DNA of 64,000 nucleotides from Geoalkalibacter subterraneus. GTDB taxonomy: Bacteria > Desulfobacterota > Desulfuromonadia > Desulfuromonadales > Geoalkalibacteraceae. The stretch is taken from assembly GCF_000827125.1 (NCBI RefSeq), contig NZ_CP010312.1, positions 62,001 through 126,000 of the forward strand. Reading direction: 5' to 3'. The position numbers and the translations under genes were made by a program. Numbering within the stretch: the stretch's first letter is position 1; each line of letters opens with the position of its first letter. The notes under the pieces were generated by a model. That model was given only the letters and a program-made list of their open reading frames with translations. It made no database searches and had not been told where the DNA came from. Shown one piece after another: positions 56,067-64,000 of this stretch.

Positions 56067-58163
56067 ATGTCTCCACAGGAATCGGAAAAAAAAGCTTTAG
56101 GGCGTCTTAGCGCCTTCGGTCTTAAGAAGACATGGCAAACAGCTTTCCTGCTGCCTTCTTCCTGGGATGACATGACCTGCGTGCTGAGTGATTTTTCTCA
56201 GCCTCTGCTGGATGGAGATCCTTACCTGGTTTGCGGCAGGCTTGAATCCAAGCCGAAGGTAAAATTTGACTCGGGCCGCAATTCAAAAGTTCCGCGCCTT
56301 AATGGTTCTCTGCTTGACGGGCAGGGCAACCGCATTGGATTCTCTCAGTTTGGCGACACACGCAAGCTTGAGGAGCAGCTTAAAAAAGCAGGCAACCAGA
56401 CGGTCTACCTTTACGGGACGATCAGTCTTTCAGGGTCTCGCATTTTTCTGCGCAACGCTGAACTGGTACATCCAGCCTGGGCCGGCCGGCTTCGCCCGAA
56501 GTATCCCGGCAAGGTTCGAGTCATTGGGCCGGAAACGGCAAGAAGTCGAATCCTGGCGTTGTTGAAAGAAGCACTCCCCAACGCCGCTTTCTGGTTAGAA
56601 GAAGTCCTGAAAGAGGTCGGGCCTCCTGAAGAACTTATCAGAATCGCCGGTTTTCACGACGGCACAAGCCTTGAGGACATTCTTTACAAAGCACATCTCC
56701 CAAGGAACTTCCAAGAAGGGGTTAAGGCTCAAAGAGGATTGGAGCGTCTGGCCGCACTTGGCGTCATCCTTCAGGCTAAGGCGGTAAAACCTGCAGCCAA
56801 GGCTTTCAGCCAAATTGATGCCGGCTGCTGGAGACCTCGGGCAAGCTCTATCCCCTTTCCTTTGACCGATGAACAGCAGGTTGCAGTAGAAGGCATGCTC
56901 GATGGCCTGCGATCGCATACCGCCTTGCACGGCATCCTGACCGGAGATGTCGGTACGGGGAAGACTGCCACCTACGCGCTGGCCTGTGCAGCCGTTGCCG
57001 ACAGGGCAGGGCGAGCGGCGGTTCTTCTTCCCAATCAAGTCCTGGCCGAGCAGATCGCAAACGATCTTCGCAGCTGGTGGCCTGACATCTCCATCCACAC
57101 CATCACCGGAGCTGATAAAGGCGAAATACCTGACGCCTCGATTCTTGTCGGCACAACCGCCTTGCTGCACAGACTGTCTGGGTCGGACTGGGTGCCGGAT
57201 CTTGTTGTCGTTGATGAGCAGCAAAAGCTCAGCCGCGAGCAACGAGAGGTTATGTTGGTGGAAGGACAGACCAATCTGATTGAAGTGACCGCCACGCCCA
57301 TCCCTCGCACCCAGGCACTTTTGCGTTATGGGATTATCAAGGTCTGGAAACTCACCCGACCTCACACGCCCAAACAAATTGATACGCGAATCTGGTATAG
57401 CTTCGAGAAACCCGACCTGTTTGCGCGCATCCGGCAAACCCTTACTGCCGGAGATCAGGTGCTGGTCGTCTACCCTCTGCGCGAGCAGGACGAAAAAAAC
57501 AGCAGCGGGCGGCAAGACAGTGGAGCCCAAAGCGTGGAAGAGGCTTTCGTCCAGTGGAATCGTATTTTCCCGGACAAGGTAAGACACTGCCACGGACAGA
57601 TGCCTCCCGATCAGAAAAATGCAGCGATAGCAGATCTTAAAGAAGACCGAGCACAGATATTGATTGCAACCAGCGTCGTGGAGGTGGGCATCAACCTGCC
57701 TCGCCTGCGTCGGATCGTCATCGTAAGGCCTGATCGATACGGGCTGACTCAGCTTCATCAGCTGCGCGGGCGCGTGGCCAGAACAGGAGGGCAGGGGTGG
57801 TGCGACCTCTACCTGCCGATCGAGGTAAAGCCTGCAACCCTTGAGAGACTAGAGGTTCTGGAGAGAACCCAGGATGGATTTGAAGTTGCCGAATGGGATC
57901 TTAAATTGCGAGGCGCGGGCGATATGGGGCGAGACTCCACAAAGCAAAGTGGCGCCGACGAAACATTTCTGTTTGGCCGCGGCGTTAAAATAGAAATCCT
58001 TGACGAGATGATCAACCTGGTGATGAAAAAAGCATCTCCTGGAGCCGAACAAAAGCCTGAACTTTTAGGTGAGGCCAAGCTGAAAAGAAACCATGAGCCC
58101 GGATACCAGACCCACACCAGCGTCGCACCGCGACAGGTGAAAAAACCAGCGGTCAATTTCTGA
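56067..58163 (+). CDS. recG: ATP-dependent DNA helicase RecG
   Basis: The 698-aa protein has an OB wedge region (about 50-135), Walker A TGDVGTGKT, DEQQ box VVDEQQK, TATPIPRT (motif III), TSVVEVGINLP (motif V) and QLRGRVART (motif VI). RecG remodels forks and Holliday junctions, and its length is normal. It is another chromosome-type repair gene on the element. Confidence 0.93.
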   Translation: MSPQESEKKALGRLSAFGLKKTWQTAFLLPSSWDDMTCVLSDFSQPLLDGDPYLVCGRLESKPKVKFDSGRNSKVPRLNGSLLDGQGNRIGFSQFGDTRKLEEQLKKAGNQTVYLYGTISLSGSRIFLRNAELVHPAWAGRLRPKYPGKVRVIGPETARSRILALLKEALPNAAFWLEEVLKEVGPPEELIRIAGFHDGTSLEDILYKAHLPRNFQEGVKAQRGLERLAALGVILQAKAVKPAAKAFSQIDAGCWRPRASSIPFPLTDEQQVAVEGMLDGLRSHTALHGILTGDVGTGKTATYALACAAVADRAGRAAVLLPNQVLAEQIANDLRSWWPDISIHTITGADKGEIPDASILVGTTALLHRLSGSDWVPDLVVVDEQQKLSREQREVMLVEGQTNLIEVTATPIPRTQALLRYGIIKVWKLTRPHTPKQIDTRIWYSFEKPDLFARIRQTLTAGDQVLVVYPLREQDEKNSSGRQDSGAQSVEEAFVQWNRIFPDKVRHCHGQMPPDQKNAAIADLKEDRAQILIATSVVEVGINLPRLRRIVIVRPDRYGLTQLHQLRGRVARTGGQGWCDLYLPIEVKPATLERLEVLERTQDGFEVAEWDLKLRGAGDMGRDSTKQSGADETFLFGRGVKIEILDEMINLVMKKASPGAEQKPELLGEAKLKRNHEPGYQTHTSVAPRQVKKPAVNF

Positions 58164-58257
58164 AGAAGACAGATGTTTCGTCTCACAACAGATCTTCCAA
58201 CCACACCTGAAACCGATAACAATGTCCAGCAGGACAGAATTGAGCGAAGAGTTAGGG

Positions 58258-58587
58258 ATGAAAACTGATAAACAATACGCAACGAGAAATACAGGCGAAC
58301 AGGGTGTCTATTTTGATAGGCACAATGACGCAATGACAAGAGAAGCACTACATGGAAAACATCGCATTGCGGCTGAACTGGCCCATAGAGATATAATCAT
58401 TGAGCGACTCCGCGCCGAACTCGCAGCTGAGCGCATGACTGAAGAGAAAAGGGAACTTAAAGAGGCCAGGGATCTGATTAAGTGGGTGACTCACTGTGCC
58501 AGTATTAAAGGGCCAGCAGGGACTACTGCCTATATCGTCAGCGATAGCCACATGCAGAAAATGCGCAAATTCGTGGAAAAGGAGTGA
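58258..58587 (+). CDS. Hypothetical coiled-coil protein
   Basis: The 109-aa protein is mainly helical (RDIIIERLRAELAAERMTEEKRELKEARDLIKWV), typical of small phage or plasmid proteins. A start at 58222 is possible. Unknown role. Confidence 0.5.
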   Translation: MKTDKQYATRNTGEQGVYFDRHNDAMTREALHGKHRIAAELAHRDIIIERLRAELAAERMTEEKRELKEARDLIKWVTHCASIKGPAGTTAYIVSDSHMQKMRKFVEKE

Positions 58588-58721
58588 GGCGATGTTTGTA
58601 TGACTGCTGGGTTGAGTGCTGAGAACGAACGACTCAAAAATCAATCGTGGCAACGCTAAAGATAACCGCGCTGGCGTAGCCGTTCCGGTTAATTGACTTG
58701 ATTATGTGACGGAGATGAAAA

Positions 58722-58913
58722 GTGGAAGTGAAACTGAAATTATCTGACGAAAAAGACGCAACTGCTGGGTGGATCTTTGACCCGTCTTGCCTTGAAAAAA
58801 TCAGGGACGAATACCGGGAAAGAAACGGCGACCTGCAAACGGCGGATATCGAGTTTATCGACGACATTCTGTCGATTGTCTGGGAAGCCGGATTACTGGA
58901 TGTGGACGAATGA
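58722..58913 (+). CDS. Hypothetical small acidic protein (63 aa)
   Basis: It starts at a GTG after GACGGAGATG. The protein is acidic with IEFIDDILSIVWEAGLL. Its stop overlaps the next start (ATGA). Confidence 0.5.
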   Translation: MEVKLKLSDEKDATAGWIFDPSCLEKIRDEYRERNGDLQTADIEFIDDILSIVWEAGLLDVDE

Positions 58914-59029
58914 GCATGGAATATATCAGGAATTTTTACGGAGTCCCCGCCAAGCGTGGCGGAAAGGTGAAAATAATTTTGCAAAAAATAAAGGGTCTCT
59001 GGAATCTACTGTTGAAAGTCCCTTCCTGA
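58910..59029 (+). pseudogene. Truncated KOW-like small protein
   Basis: MSMEYIRNFYGVPAKRGGKVK matches the start of a small family common in phages (x-YGVPAKRGGRVR...), normally about 90 aa with a KOW-like strand set. Here it changes to unrelated sequence after residue ~21 and stops at 39. It marks the left edge of the restriction-modification island. Confidence 0.5.
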
Positions 59030-59121
59030 AAAAACTATCATTCCATCAAAAAATGGAATTGACTGTTGAATCACCCGTGTTATCATCGGCTACGACATTG
59101 GAATCTGGCGTTGAATTTCCC
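59000..59121 (+). repeat. Three degenerate 23-bp repeats upstream of hsdM
   Basis: TGGAAT-N5-GTTGAA-N2-3-CCC occurs at 59000, 59054 and 59099. They lie between the truncated gene and hsdM. Confidence 0.55.
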
Positions 59122-59210
59122 GCGCCGGAAGAAGCCAATATTGGCTGAATGTCCTGTTAATACGCGGCGTCCGAGTAGGACAAGGACGCCCGTAACCTTG
59201 TGAGGGGTCC

Positions 59211-61046
59211 ATGAATCAACAAGCCTTATCTTCTTTCATTTGGTCGGTCGCCGATCTGCTCCGGGGCGACTACAAGCAGTCCGAATACGGCAAGGTGGTT
59301 CTGCCGTTCACCGTGCTTCGCCGCTTGGACTGCGTTCTGGAAAAGACCAAGGACGACGTTCTCAGGGAATATGAGGACAAGAAAAAGGCCGGGATCAATC
59401 CCGAGCCGTTCATCCTGCGTAAGACCGGCCAGGCTTTCTACAACGTCTCCCCCTTCGACATGAAGAAGCTCATGGGGGATCAGGATCACATCAAGGAAAA
59501 CCTCTTCGCCTACATCCAGGCATTCTCTCCGGCGGTTCGGGACATTTTCGAGCGGTTCGATTTCTATACCCAGATCGAACGGTTATCCAAAGCCGGTCTG
59601 CTTTATCTCATCACCGAAAAATTCCTTACCATCAACCTGCACCCGGATAGCGTCAGCAACGCCCAAATGGGGCTGGTTTTCGAGGAGCTGATCCGGCGTT
59701 TTTCGGAGATCTCCAACGAGACGGCCGGGGAGCATTTCACGCCCCGCGAAGTTATCCGGCTCATGGTCAACCTGATCTTCGTCGAGGACGACGACGTGTT
59801 GTCCAAACCGGGGGTCGTGCGGACCATCTATGATCCGACGGCGGGAACGGCCGGGATGCTCTCGGAGGCCGGGGAGTACCTGGCGGAATTGAACCCGAAA
59901 GCCCGTCTGACCATGCACGGCCAGGAACTCAACGACGAATCCTACGCCATCGCCAAGGCCGACCTGCTGATTAAGGGGCAGGACATCAGCAACATGGTGG
60001 CCGGCAACACCCTCTCCGACGACGGTTTCCCTCATACCCGCTTCGACTATATGCTCTCCAATCCGCCTTTCGGGGTGGAGTGGAAGAAGGTGCAGAAGGT
60101 TGTTACCGACGAACATGAGAAGAAGGGCTTCAACGGGCGCTTCGGCCCCGGCCTGCCCCGGGTCTCCGACGGCTCGATGCTCTTTTTGCTGCATCTGGTC
60201 AGTAAGATGCGCCCGGCCAAGGACGGCGGCAGCCGGTTCGGCATCGTTCTCAACGGTTCGCCCCTGTTTACCGGCGGGGCCGGTTCCGGCGAGAGCGAAA
60301 TACGCCGCTACATGCTGGAAAACGATCTGGTCGAGGCTATCGTCGCCCTGCCCACGGATATGTTCTACAACACCGGCATTTCCACCTACGTCTGGATTTG
60401 TTCCAACCGCAAGCCCGACCACCGCAAGGGGCTGGTGCAACTGATCGACGCTTCGAGTTTTTGGCAGAAGATGCGAAAAAGCCTGGGCAGTAAGCGCAAG
60501 GAGATGAACCAGGAGCAGATCGACGAGGTCACCCGGATTTTTGGCGAGTTCACCGAGGCCCGACTGGCGACTGTTTTGGATGCCGACGGCAAGGAAGCGG
60601 CCCGTCAGGTGCTTTATCCCGGCGAGAAGGAACCGCAGGCCCCCGAAGGCGGCAAGGTCAAGGTCGTGCCGATTTCCAGGATTTTCAAGAGCCGGGATTT
60701 CGGCTACCACACCATTACCGTCGAGCGACCCTTGCGCGACGAGAAAGGCCATGTCGTCCTCGGACAACGGGGTAAGACCAAAGGACAGCGGCAGCCTGAT
60801 TCGAGTCTGCGCGATACCGAGAACGTGCCTCTGGCCGAAGACGTGGAGGCATACTTCAAGCGCGAAGTCCTGCCGCACGCGCCGGACGCCTGGATTGACC
60901 ACGACAAGACCAAGGTCGGCTACGAGATCCCCTTCAACCGGCACTTCTATGTGTTCGAGCCGCCGCGCTCCCTGTCCGAAATCGACACAGAGCTGAAGGT
61001 TGTCACGGACAATATCGTCCGCATGATCGGGGAGTTGTCGGCATGA
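59211..61046 (+). CDS. hsdM: Type I restriction-modification methylase HsdM
   Basis: The 611-aa protein has the N-terminal HsdM helical domain, DPTAGTAGML (motif I) and NPPFG (284-288, motif IV). It methylates adenine with HsdS. The stop overlaps hsdS by ATGA. Codon use is more GC-rich than the upstream genes. Confidence 0.95.
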   Translation: MNQQALSSFIWSVADLLRGDYKQSEYGKVVLPFTVLRRLDCVLEKTKDDVLREYEDKKKAGINPEPFILRKTGQAFYNVSPFDMKKLMGDQDHIKENLFAYIQAFSPAVRDIFERFDFYTQIERLSKAGLLYLITEKFLTINLHPDSVSNAQMGLVFEELIRRFSEISNETAGEHFTPREVIRLMVNLIFVEDDDVLSKPGVVRTIYDPTAGTAGMLSEAGEYLAELNPKARLTMHGQELNDESYAIAKADLLIKGQDISNMVAGNTLSDDGFPHTRFDYMLSNPPFGVEWKKVQKVVTDEHEKKGFNGRFGPGLPRVSDGSMLFLLHLVSKMRPAKDGGSRFGIVLNGSPLFTGGAGSGESEIRRYMLENDLVEAIVALPTDMFYNTGISTYVWICSNRKPDHRKGLVQLIDASSFWQKMRKSLGSKRKEMNQEQIDEVTRIFGEFTEARLATVLDADGKEAARQVLYPGEKEPQAPEGGKVKVVPISRIFKSRDFGYHTITVERPLRDEKGHVVLGQRGKTKGQRQPDSSLRDTENVPLAEDVEAYFKREVLPHAPDAWIDHDKTKVGYEIPFNRHFYVFEPPRSLSEIDTELKVVTDNIVRMIGELSA

Positions 61047-62377
61047 GCTTCCCGCGTTACGAGAAATACAAGGATTCCGGGGTGGAGTGGCTGGGCGAGG
61101 TGCCGGCGCATTGGACTGAACACGCGATCAAGAGGTGTGTCAATGGTTGCGTAAACGGCATTTGGGGAGACGAACCCGATGGCGAAAATGACATTATTGT
61201 TCTGCGTGTAGCCGACTTCGATAGGACAAAGCTCTGTATTAGCGACGAAAAGCTCACCTATAGAGCTATTTCTGAAAAAGATAGCCAACCTCGATTGTTA
61301 AAAGTTGGCGACCTTCTGATGGAAAAATCAGGTGGCGGTGAAAAAACACTTGTGGGTTGTGTTGTCCTTTTCGACAAGGACTACAGCGCCGTAACATCTA
61401 ATTTCCTGGCCAAGATGACTCCCAAGGAAAATTGGGACAGTAAATTCTTACTTTACGTGTTCAGCCACCTCTATGCCGGTCGTGTAAACTTTCCATCAAT
61501 AAAGCAAACAACGGGGATACAGAACATTGATTCCCAGTCATACCTTATGGAGCAGTTCACATTCCCTACTCTCCCCGAACAACGCACCATCGCCGCCTTC
61601 CTCGACCACGAAACCGGCAAGATCGACGCTTTGGTGGCCGAGCAGGAAAAGCTCATAGGGCTGCTCAAGGAAAAGCGCCAGGCGGTAATCTCCCATGCCG
61701 TCACCAAGGGGCTTGATCCCAATGCGAGGATGAAGGATTCCGGGGTGGAGTGGCTGGGCGAGGTGCCGGAAGGGTGGAAAGTTGTTTCCATCAAGTTCTT
61801 GTCTCCTGTCCAGCGAGGCGCATCACCCCGTCCGATAGATGACCCTAAATACTTTGATGATGATGGAGAATACGCCTGGGTTCGCATAGCAGATGTTACA
61901 GCTTCAAATGGATTGCTTACTGATACCACTCAACGGTTATCTGAATTGGGCAGTTCTCTGAGTGTCAAACTTGACAAGGGAAGTCTTTTTCTCAGTATTG
62001 CTGGGTCGGTCGGAAAACCTTGTATAACAGGAATGAAGGCTTGTATCCATGACGGATTCGTTTATTTTCCTCGTCTGGAGATTGACCAACAGTGGCTTTA
62101 TAGAATATTTGAGGCGAGTATTTGTTACGGTGGCCTCGGGAAAATGGGGACTCAACTCAACCTCAATACAGACACTGTTGGATCGATCCGGATTGCCGTA
62201 CCACCACCTCAAGAACTTGACGCAATACTCGTCTTCCTCGATTGCGAAACCACCAAAATCGACGCTCTGATCGAGGAAGCCCAACACGCCATCGAGTTGA
62301 TGAAAGAGCGCCGCACGGCCATGATCTCGGCGGCGGTGACGGGGAAGATTGATGTGAGAGGGTATTGCCCGGCATGA
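61043..62377 (+). CDS. hsdS: Type I specificity subunit HsdS
   Basis: The 444-aa protein has two target-recognition domains, each opened by a near-repeat KDSGVEWLGEVPxxW (about 11 and 231) and separated by conserved helices (QRTIAAFLDHETGKIDALV, LDAILVFLDCETTKIDALI). Both halves are complete. It determines the DNA sequence recognised. Confidence 0.95.
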   Translation: MSFPRYEKYKDSGVEWLGEVPAHWTEHAIKRCVNGCVNGIWGDEPDGENDIIVLRVADFDRTKLCISDEKLTYRAISEKDSQPRLLKVGDLLMEKSGGGEKTLVGCVVLFDKDYSAVTSNFLAKMTPKENWDSKFLLYVFSHLYAGRVNFPSIKQTTGIQNIDSQSYLMEQFTFPTLPEQRTIAAFLDHETGKIDALVAEQEKLIGLLKEKRQAVISHAVTKGLDPNARMKDSGVEWLGEVPEGWKVVSIKFLSPVQRGASPRPIDDPKYFDDDGEYAWVRIADVTASNGLLTDTTQRLSELGSSLSVKLDKGSLFLSIAGSVGKPCITGMKACIHDGFVYFPRLEIDQQWLYRIFEASICYGGLGKMGTQLNLNTDTVGSIRIAVPPPQELDAILVFLDCETTKIDALIEEAQHAIELMKERRTAMISAAVTGKIDVRGYCPA

Positions 62378-62808
62378 GAAGAACTTTGAGCGAAAGGATA
62401 GTATCTTTCCTGGCGAACTTGGCCCATTTTCAGCACAAGAAAATTGACGGTACGTTCGCTGCGGAAAGAATTACAGACGGGACCTTGTTTCTCCCTTACA
62501 TAGATCCAGATGGAGATGATGATCTCAGTCTCATCCGGGTTCGTTGGCAGGGAAACCCATCAAACGAGTCCGAGGTTTCGGGCCTCCAGATCGCCGAACA
62601 TGAAATTATCGTCGCGGTACAACATTGGGTCGCTGTTGGCGACATGGACGATGAACAATCTTCTATTGAACACTTGTTCCGCCATTTTGGTTTCAAAACC
62701 GGGGCCAGATTGCGGTTCGAGAAGGAAAACAGGGAATTTTCCAATACCCTTGAGAAGCTGATGAAAGACCTCGGCTGGTCTGCCTTCAAAAAGTTTCTCG
62801 GGTTATAA
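62374..62808 (+). CDS. Hypothetical protein within the hsd operon
   Basis: The 144-aa protein starts at the ATGA overlap with hsdS. Acidic segments (YIDPDGDDDLS, VGDMDDEQSSIEH) and no known motif. It lies between hsdS and hsdR, where accessory or anti-restriction genes sometimes occur. Unknown. Confidence 0.6.
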   Translation: MRRTLSERIVSFLANLAHFQHKKIDGTFAAERITDGTLFLPYIDPDGDDDLSLIRVRWQGNPSNESEVSGLQIAEHEIIVAVQHWVAVGDMDDEQSSIEHLFRHFGFKTGARLRFEKENREFSNTLEKLMKDLGWSAFKKFLGL

Positions 62809-62819
62809 GCGAGGGGATA

Positions 62820-64000
62820 ATGACAACTGTTTTGCCTGTCAATACTCTTCATAAAGAATTCAAATTCGTTGACGAAATCTGCGAGCACTTAGGCAGCCAC
62901 GGCTGGCTGTATGCGCCCGGGGATGCCCAAGACTATGACCGCGCCCGCGCTCTGTTCCCGGCGGATGTGGTGGCCTGGGTGCAGGCGACCCAGCCGAAAG
63001 CCTGGGATGCCTTGAGCAAAAACCACGGGCCTTCGGCTGAAACCGTCCTTCTGGATCGCCTGCGGAAGTCGCTGGATGATCGCGGTACGCTCGATGTCCT
63101 GAGAAACGGTGTCGAGATGATCGGCTTGCGCCAGCCGTTGCTGTTCGCGCAATTCAAGCCGGCCCTGGCGATCAACCCGGAGACGATGGAGAAATATGAG
63201 GCCAATCGGCTGCGGGTTGTTCGTGAGGTTTATCTTTCTCACGGCCCGGAACGCCTCGATCTGGTCTTCTTCCTCAATGGCATCCCAGTCAGCACCGCCG
63301 AACTCAAGACCGACTTCACCCAGTCCGTTCACGACGCCATCGACCAGTACCGCTTCGACCGCAACCCGAAGGTCAAGGGCAAAGGGATAGAGCCGCTCCT
63401 TTCCTTCCCCTGCGGGGCGCTGGTTCACTTCGCCGTCAGCAATATGGAAGTCCACATGACGACCAAGCTGGCTGGCCCGAAAACATCCTTTCTACCTTTC
63501 AACAAAGGGGACAACGGAGCCGCCGGCAACCCGGTCAACCCCCAGGGCGGACACCGCAGCGCCTACCTCTGGGAAGAGGTGCTGGAGCGGGAAAGCTGGC
63601 TGGAGATCATCGGCCGCTACCTCATCACCAAGCGGGACAACAAGAAGAAGGTCGTGGGGATCATCTTTCCCCGCTACCACCAACTCGCCGCCACGCGCAA
63701 GCTGGTCCAGGCGATTCTCGCGGAAGGGCCGGGAGGCAAATACCTCTTCCAGCACTCCGCCGGTTCCGGCAAGACCAACTCCATCGCCTGGTCGGCCCAC
63801 TTTCTCGCCGACCTTCACGATGAAAACCACCAGAAGCTCTTCGATACGGTCCTGGTCGTCTCCGACCGCACGGTACTCGATGCCCAGCTTCGGGATGCCA
63901 TCTTCGACTTCGAGCGCACCGCCGGCGTCGTCGCCACCATCAGCGGCGAGCAGGGTTCCAAAAGCGGAGAACTGGCCAAGGCCCTGGCCGACGGCAAAAA
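62820..64000 (+). CDS. hsdR: Type I restriction subunit HsdR (3' end outside window)
   Basis: The frame is open from the ATG at 62820, after GAGGGGAT, to the last base. It encodes the nuclease site ELKTDFTQS with upstream LDLVFFLNG, then the motor start FQHSAGSGKTNSIAWSAH (Walker A). It is the DNA-translocating and cutting subunit. About 394 of ~1000 residues are visible. Confidence 0.93.
   Translation, partial: MTTVLPVNTLHKEFKFVDEICEHLGSHGWLYAPGDAQDYDRARALFPADVVAWVQATQPKAWDALSKNHGPSAETVLLDRLRKSLDDRGTLDVLRNGVEMIGLRQPLLFAQFKPALAINPETMEKYEANRLRVVREVYLSHGPERLDLVFFLNGIPVSTAELKTDFTQSVHDAIDQYRFDRNPKVKGKGIEPLLSFPCGALVHFAVSNMEVHMTTKLAGPKTSFLPFNKGDNGAAGNPVNPQGGHRSAYLWEEVLERESWLEIIGRYLITKRDNKKKVVGIIFPRYHQLAATRKLVQAILAEGPGGKYLFQHSAGSGKTNSIAWSAHFLADLHDENHQKLFDTVLVVSDRTVLDAQLRDAIFDFERTAGVVATISGEQGSKSGELAKALADGK

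Noticed and set aside
59583-60944. 453-aa minus-strand open frame
   Set aside because: It lies wholly inside hsdM, which has all its catalytic motifs; no ribosome site or known motif in the antisense frame.

Overview
The window looks like part of a large conjugative plasmid or integrative element of an anaerobic, roughly 50-55% GC bacterium. The oxygen-independent ribonucleotide reductase and the general protein style point to a Desulfuromonadales/Geobacter-like host. This is an inference from recognised families, not from a search. No rRNA, tRNA or CRISPR array was seen. No type IV secretion gene lies in the window, but the regulatory and DNA-processing genes match the plan of SXT/R391 ICEs and IncC plasmids: a CI-like repressor facing a small Cro/Ner-like regulator, then a lytic transglycosylase, then FlhD-like and FlhC-like (SetDC/AcaDC-type) activators. 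These sit alongside SSB, an annealing-like protein, a Cas4/exonuclease-like protein, a CobS/DUF3150/CobT-like trio, and partition genes next to a MobI-like gene.

Layout. 1-4.5 kb: a secreted protein fragment, recJ, an unknown acidic protein, a tyrosine recombinase and a MucR-like regulator. 4.8-8.2 kb: a PAS-GGDEF-EAL protein followed by debris of an RHS gene and a Fic gene. 8.3-14.2 kb: two UvrD-like helicases separated by an IS605-type element with a frameshifted tnpB. 14.3-29.8 kb: a long plus-strand series (ssb, annealing-like gene, many small unknowns, Cas4-like nuclease, DNA methyltransferase, ligA). The nuclease gene is split by a group II intron at 19203-21668. 30.8-39.9 kb: CobS-like ATPase, WGR-like protein, DUF3150, VWA protein, nrdD and primase. 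39.9-44.6 kb: M48 protease and an envelope/lipoprotein operon. 44.8-47.3 kb: the SetR/Cro/Slt/FlhD/FlhC-like control module, followed by a miniature IscB (HEARO) element. 47.9-51.6 kb: MauE-like protein, ParA with a partner, and small membrane proteins. 51.6-55.9 kb: thermonuclease, ParM-ParR with palindromes, an array of about 50-bp-phased repeats, a MobI-like gene and an AntA-type protein. 56-58.9 kb: RecG and small genes. 59.2-64 kb: a type I restriction-modification operon whose hsdR runs off the end.

The most unusual content is regulatory. Four promoters carry a dyad TAAATAAG-N13-CTTATTTA (a fifth copy is weaker) placed 24-26 bp before the -10. The four good ones are each followed by a roughly 30-nt RNA motif (five copies) that folds as an H-type pseudoknot with covarying stem bases. 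At least nine genes then have a second leader element just before the Shine-Dalgarno sequence: two adjacent hairpins whose loops are complementary, with the complementarity co-varying from gene to gene. Terminator-like hairpins separate many genes in the same transcription units. A simple model, not proven, is an FlhDC-type activator firing these promoters, the 5' pseudoknot modifying RNA polymerase or acting as a switch, and the paired-loop elements controlling each cistron. Together they would drive a large DNA replication, repair and recombination programme.
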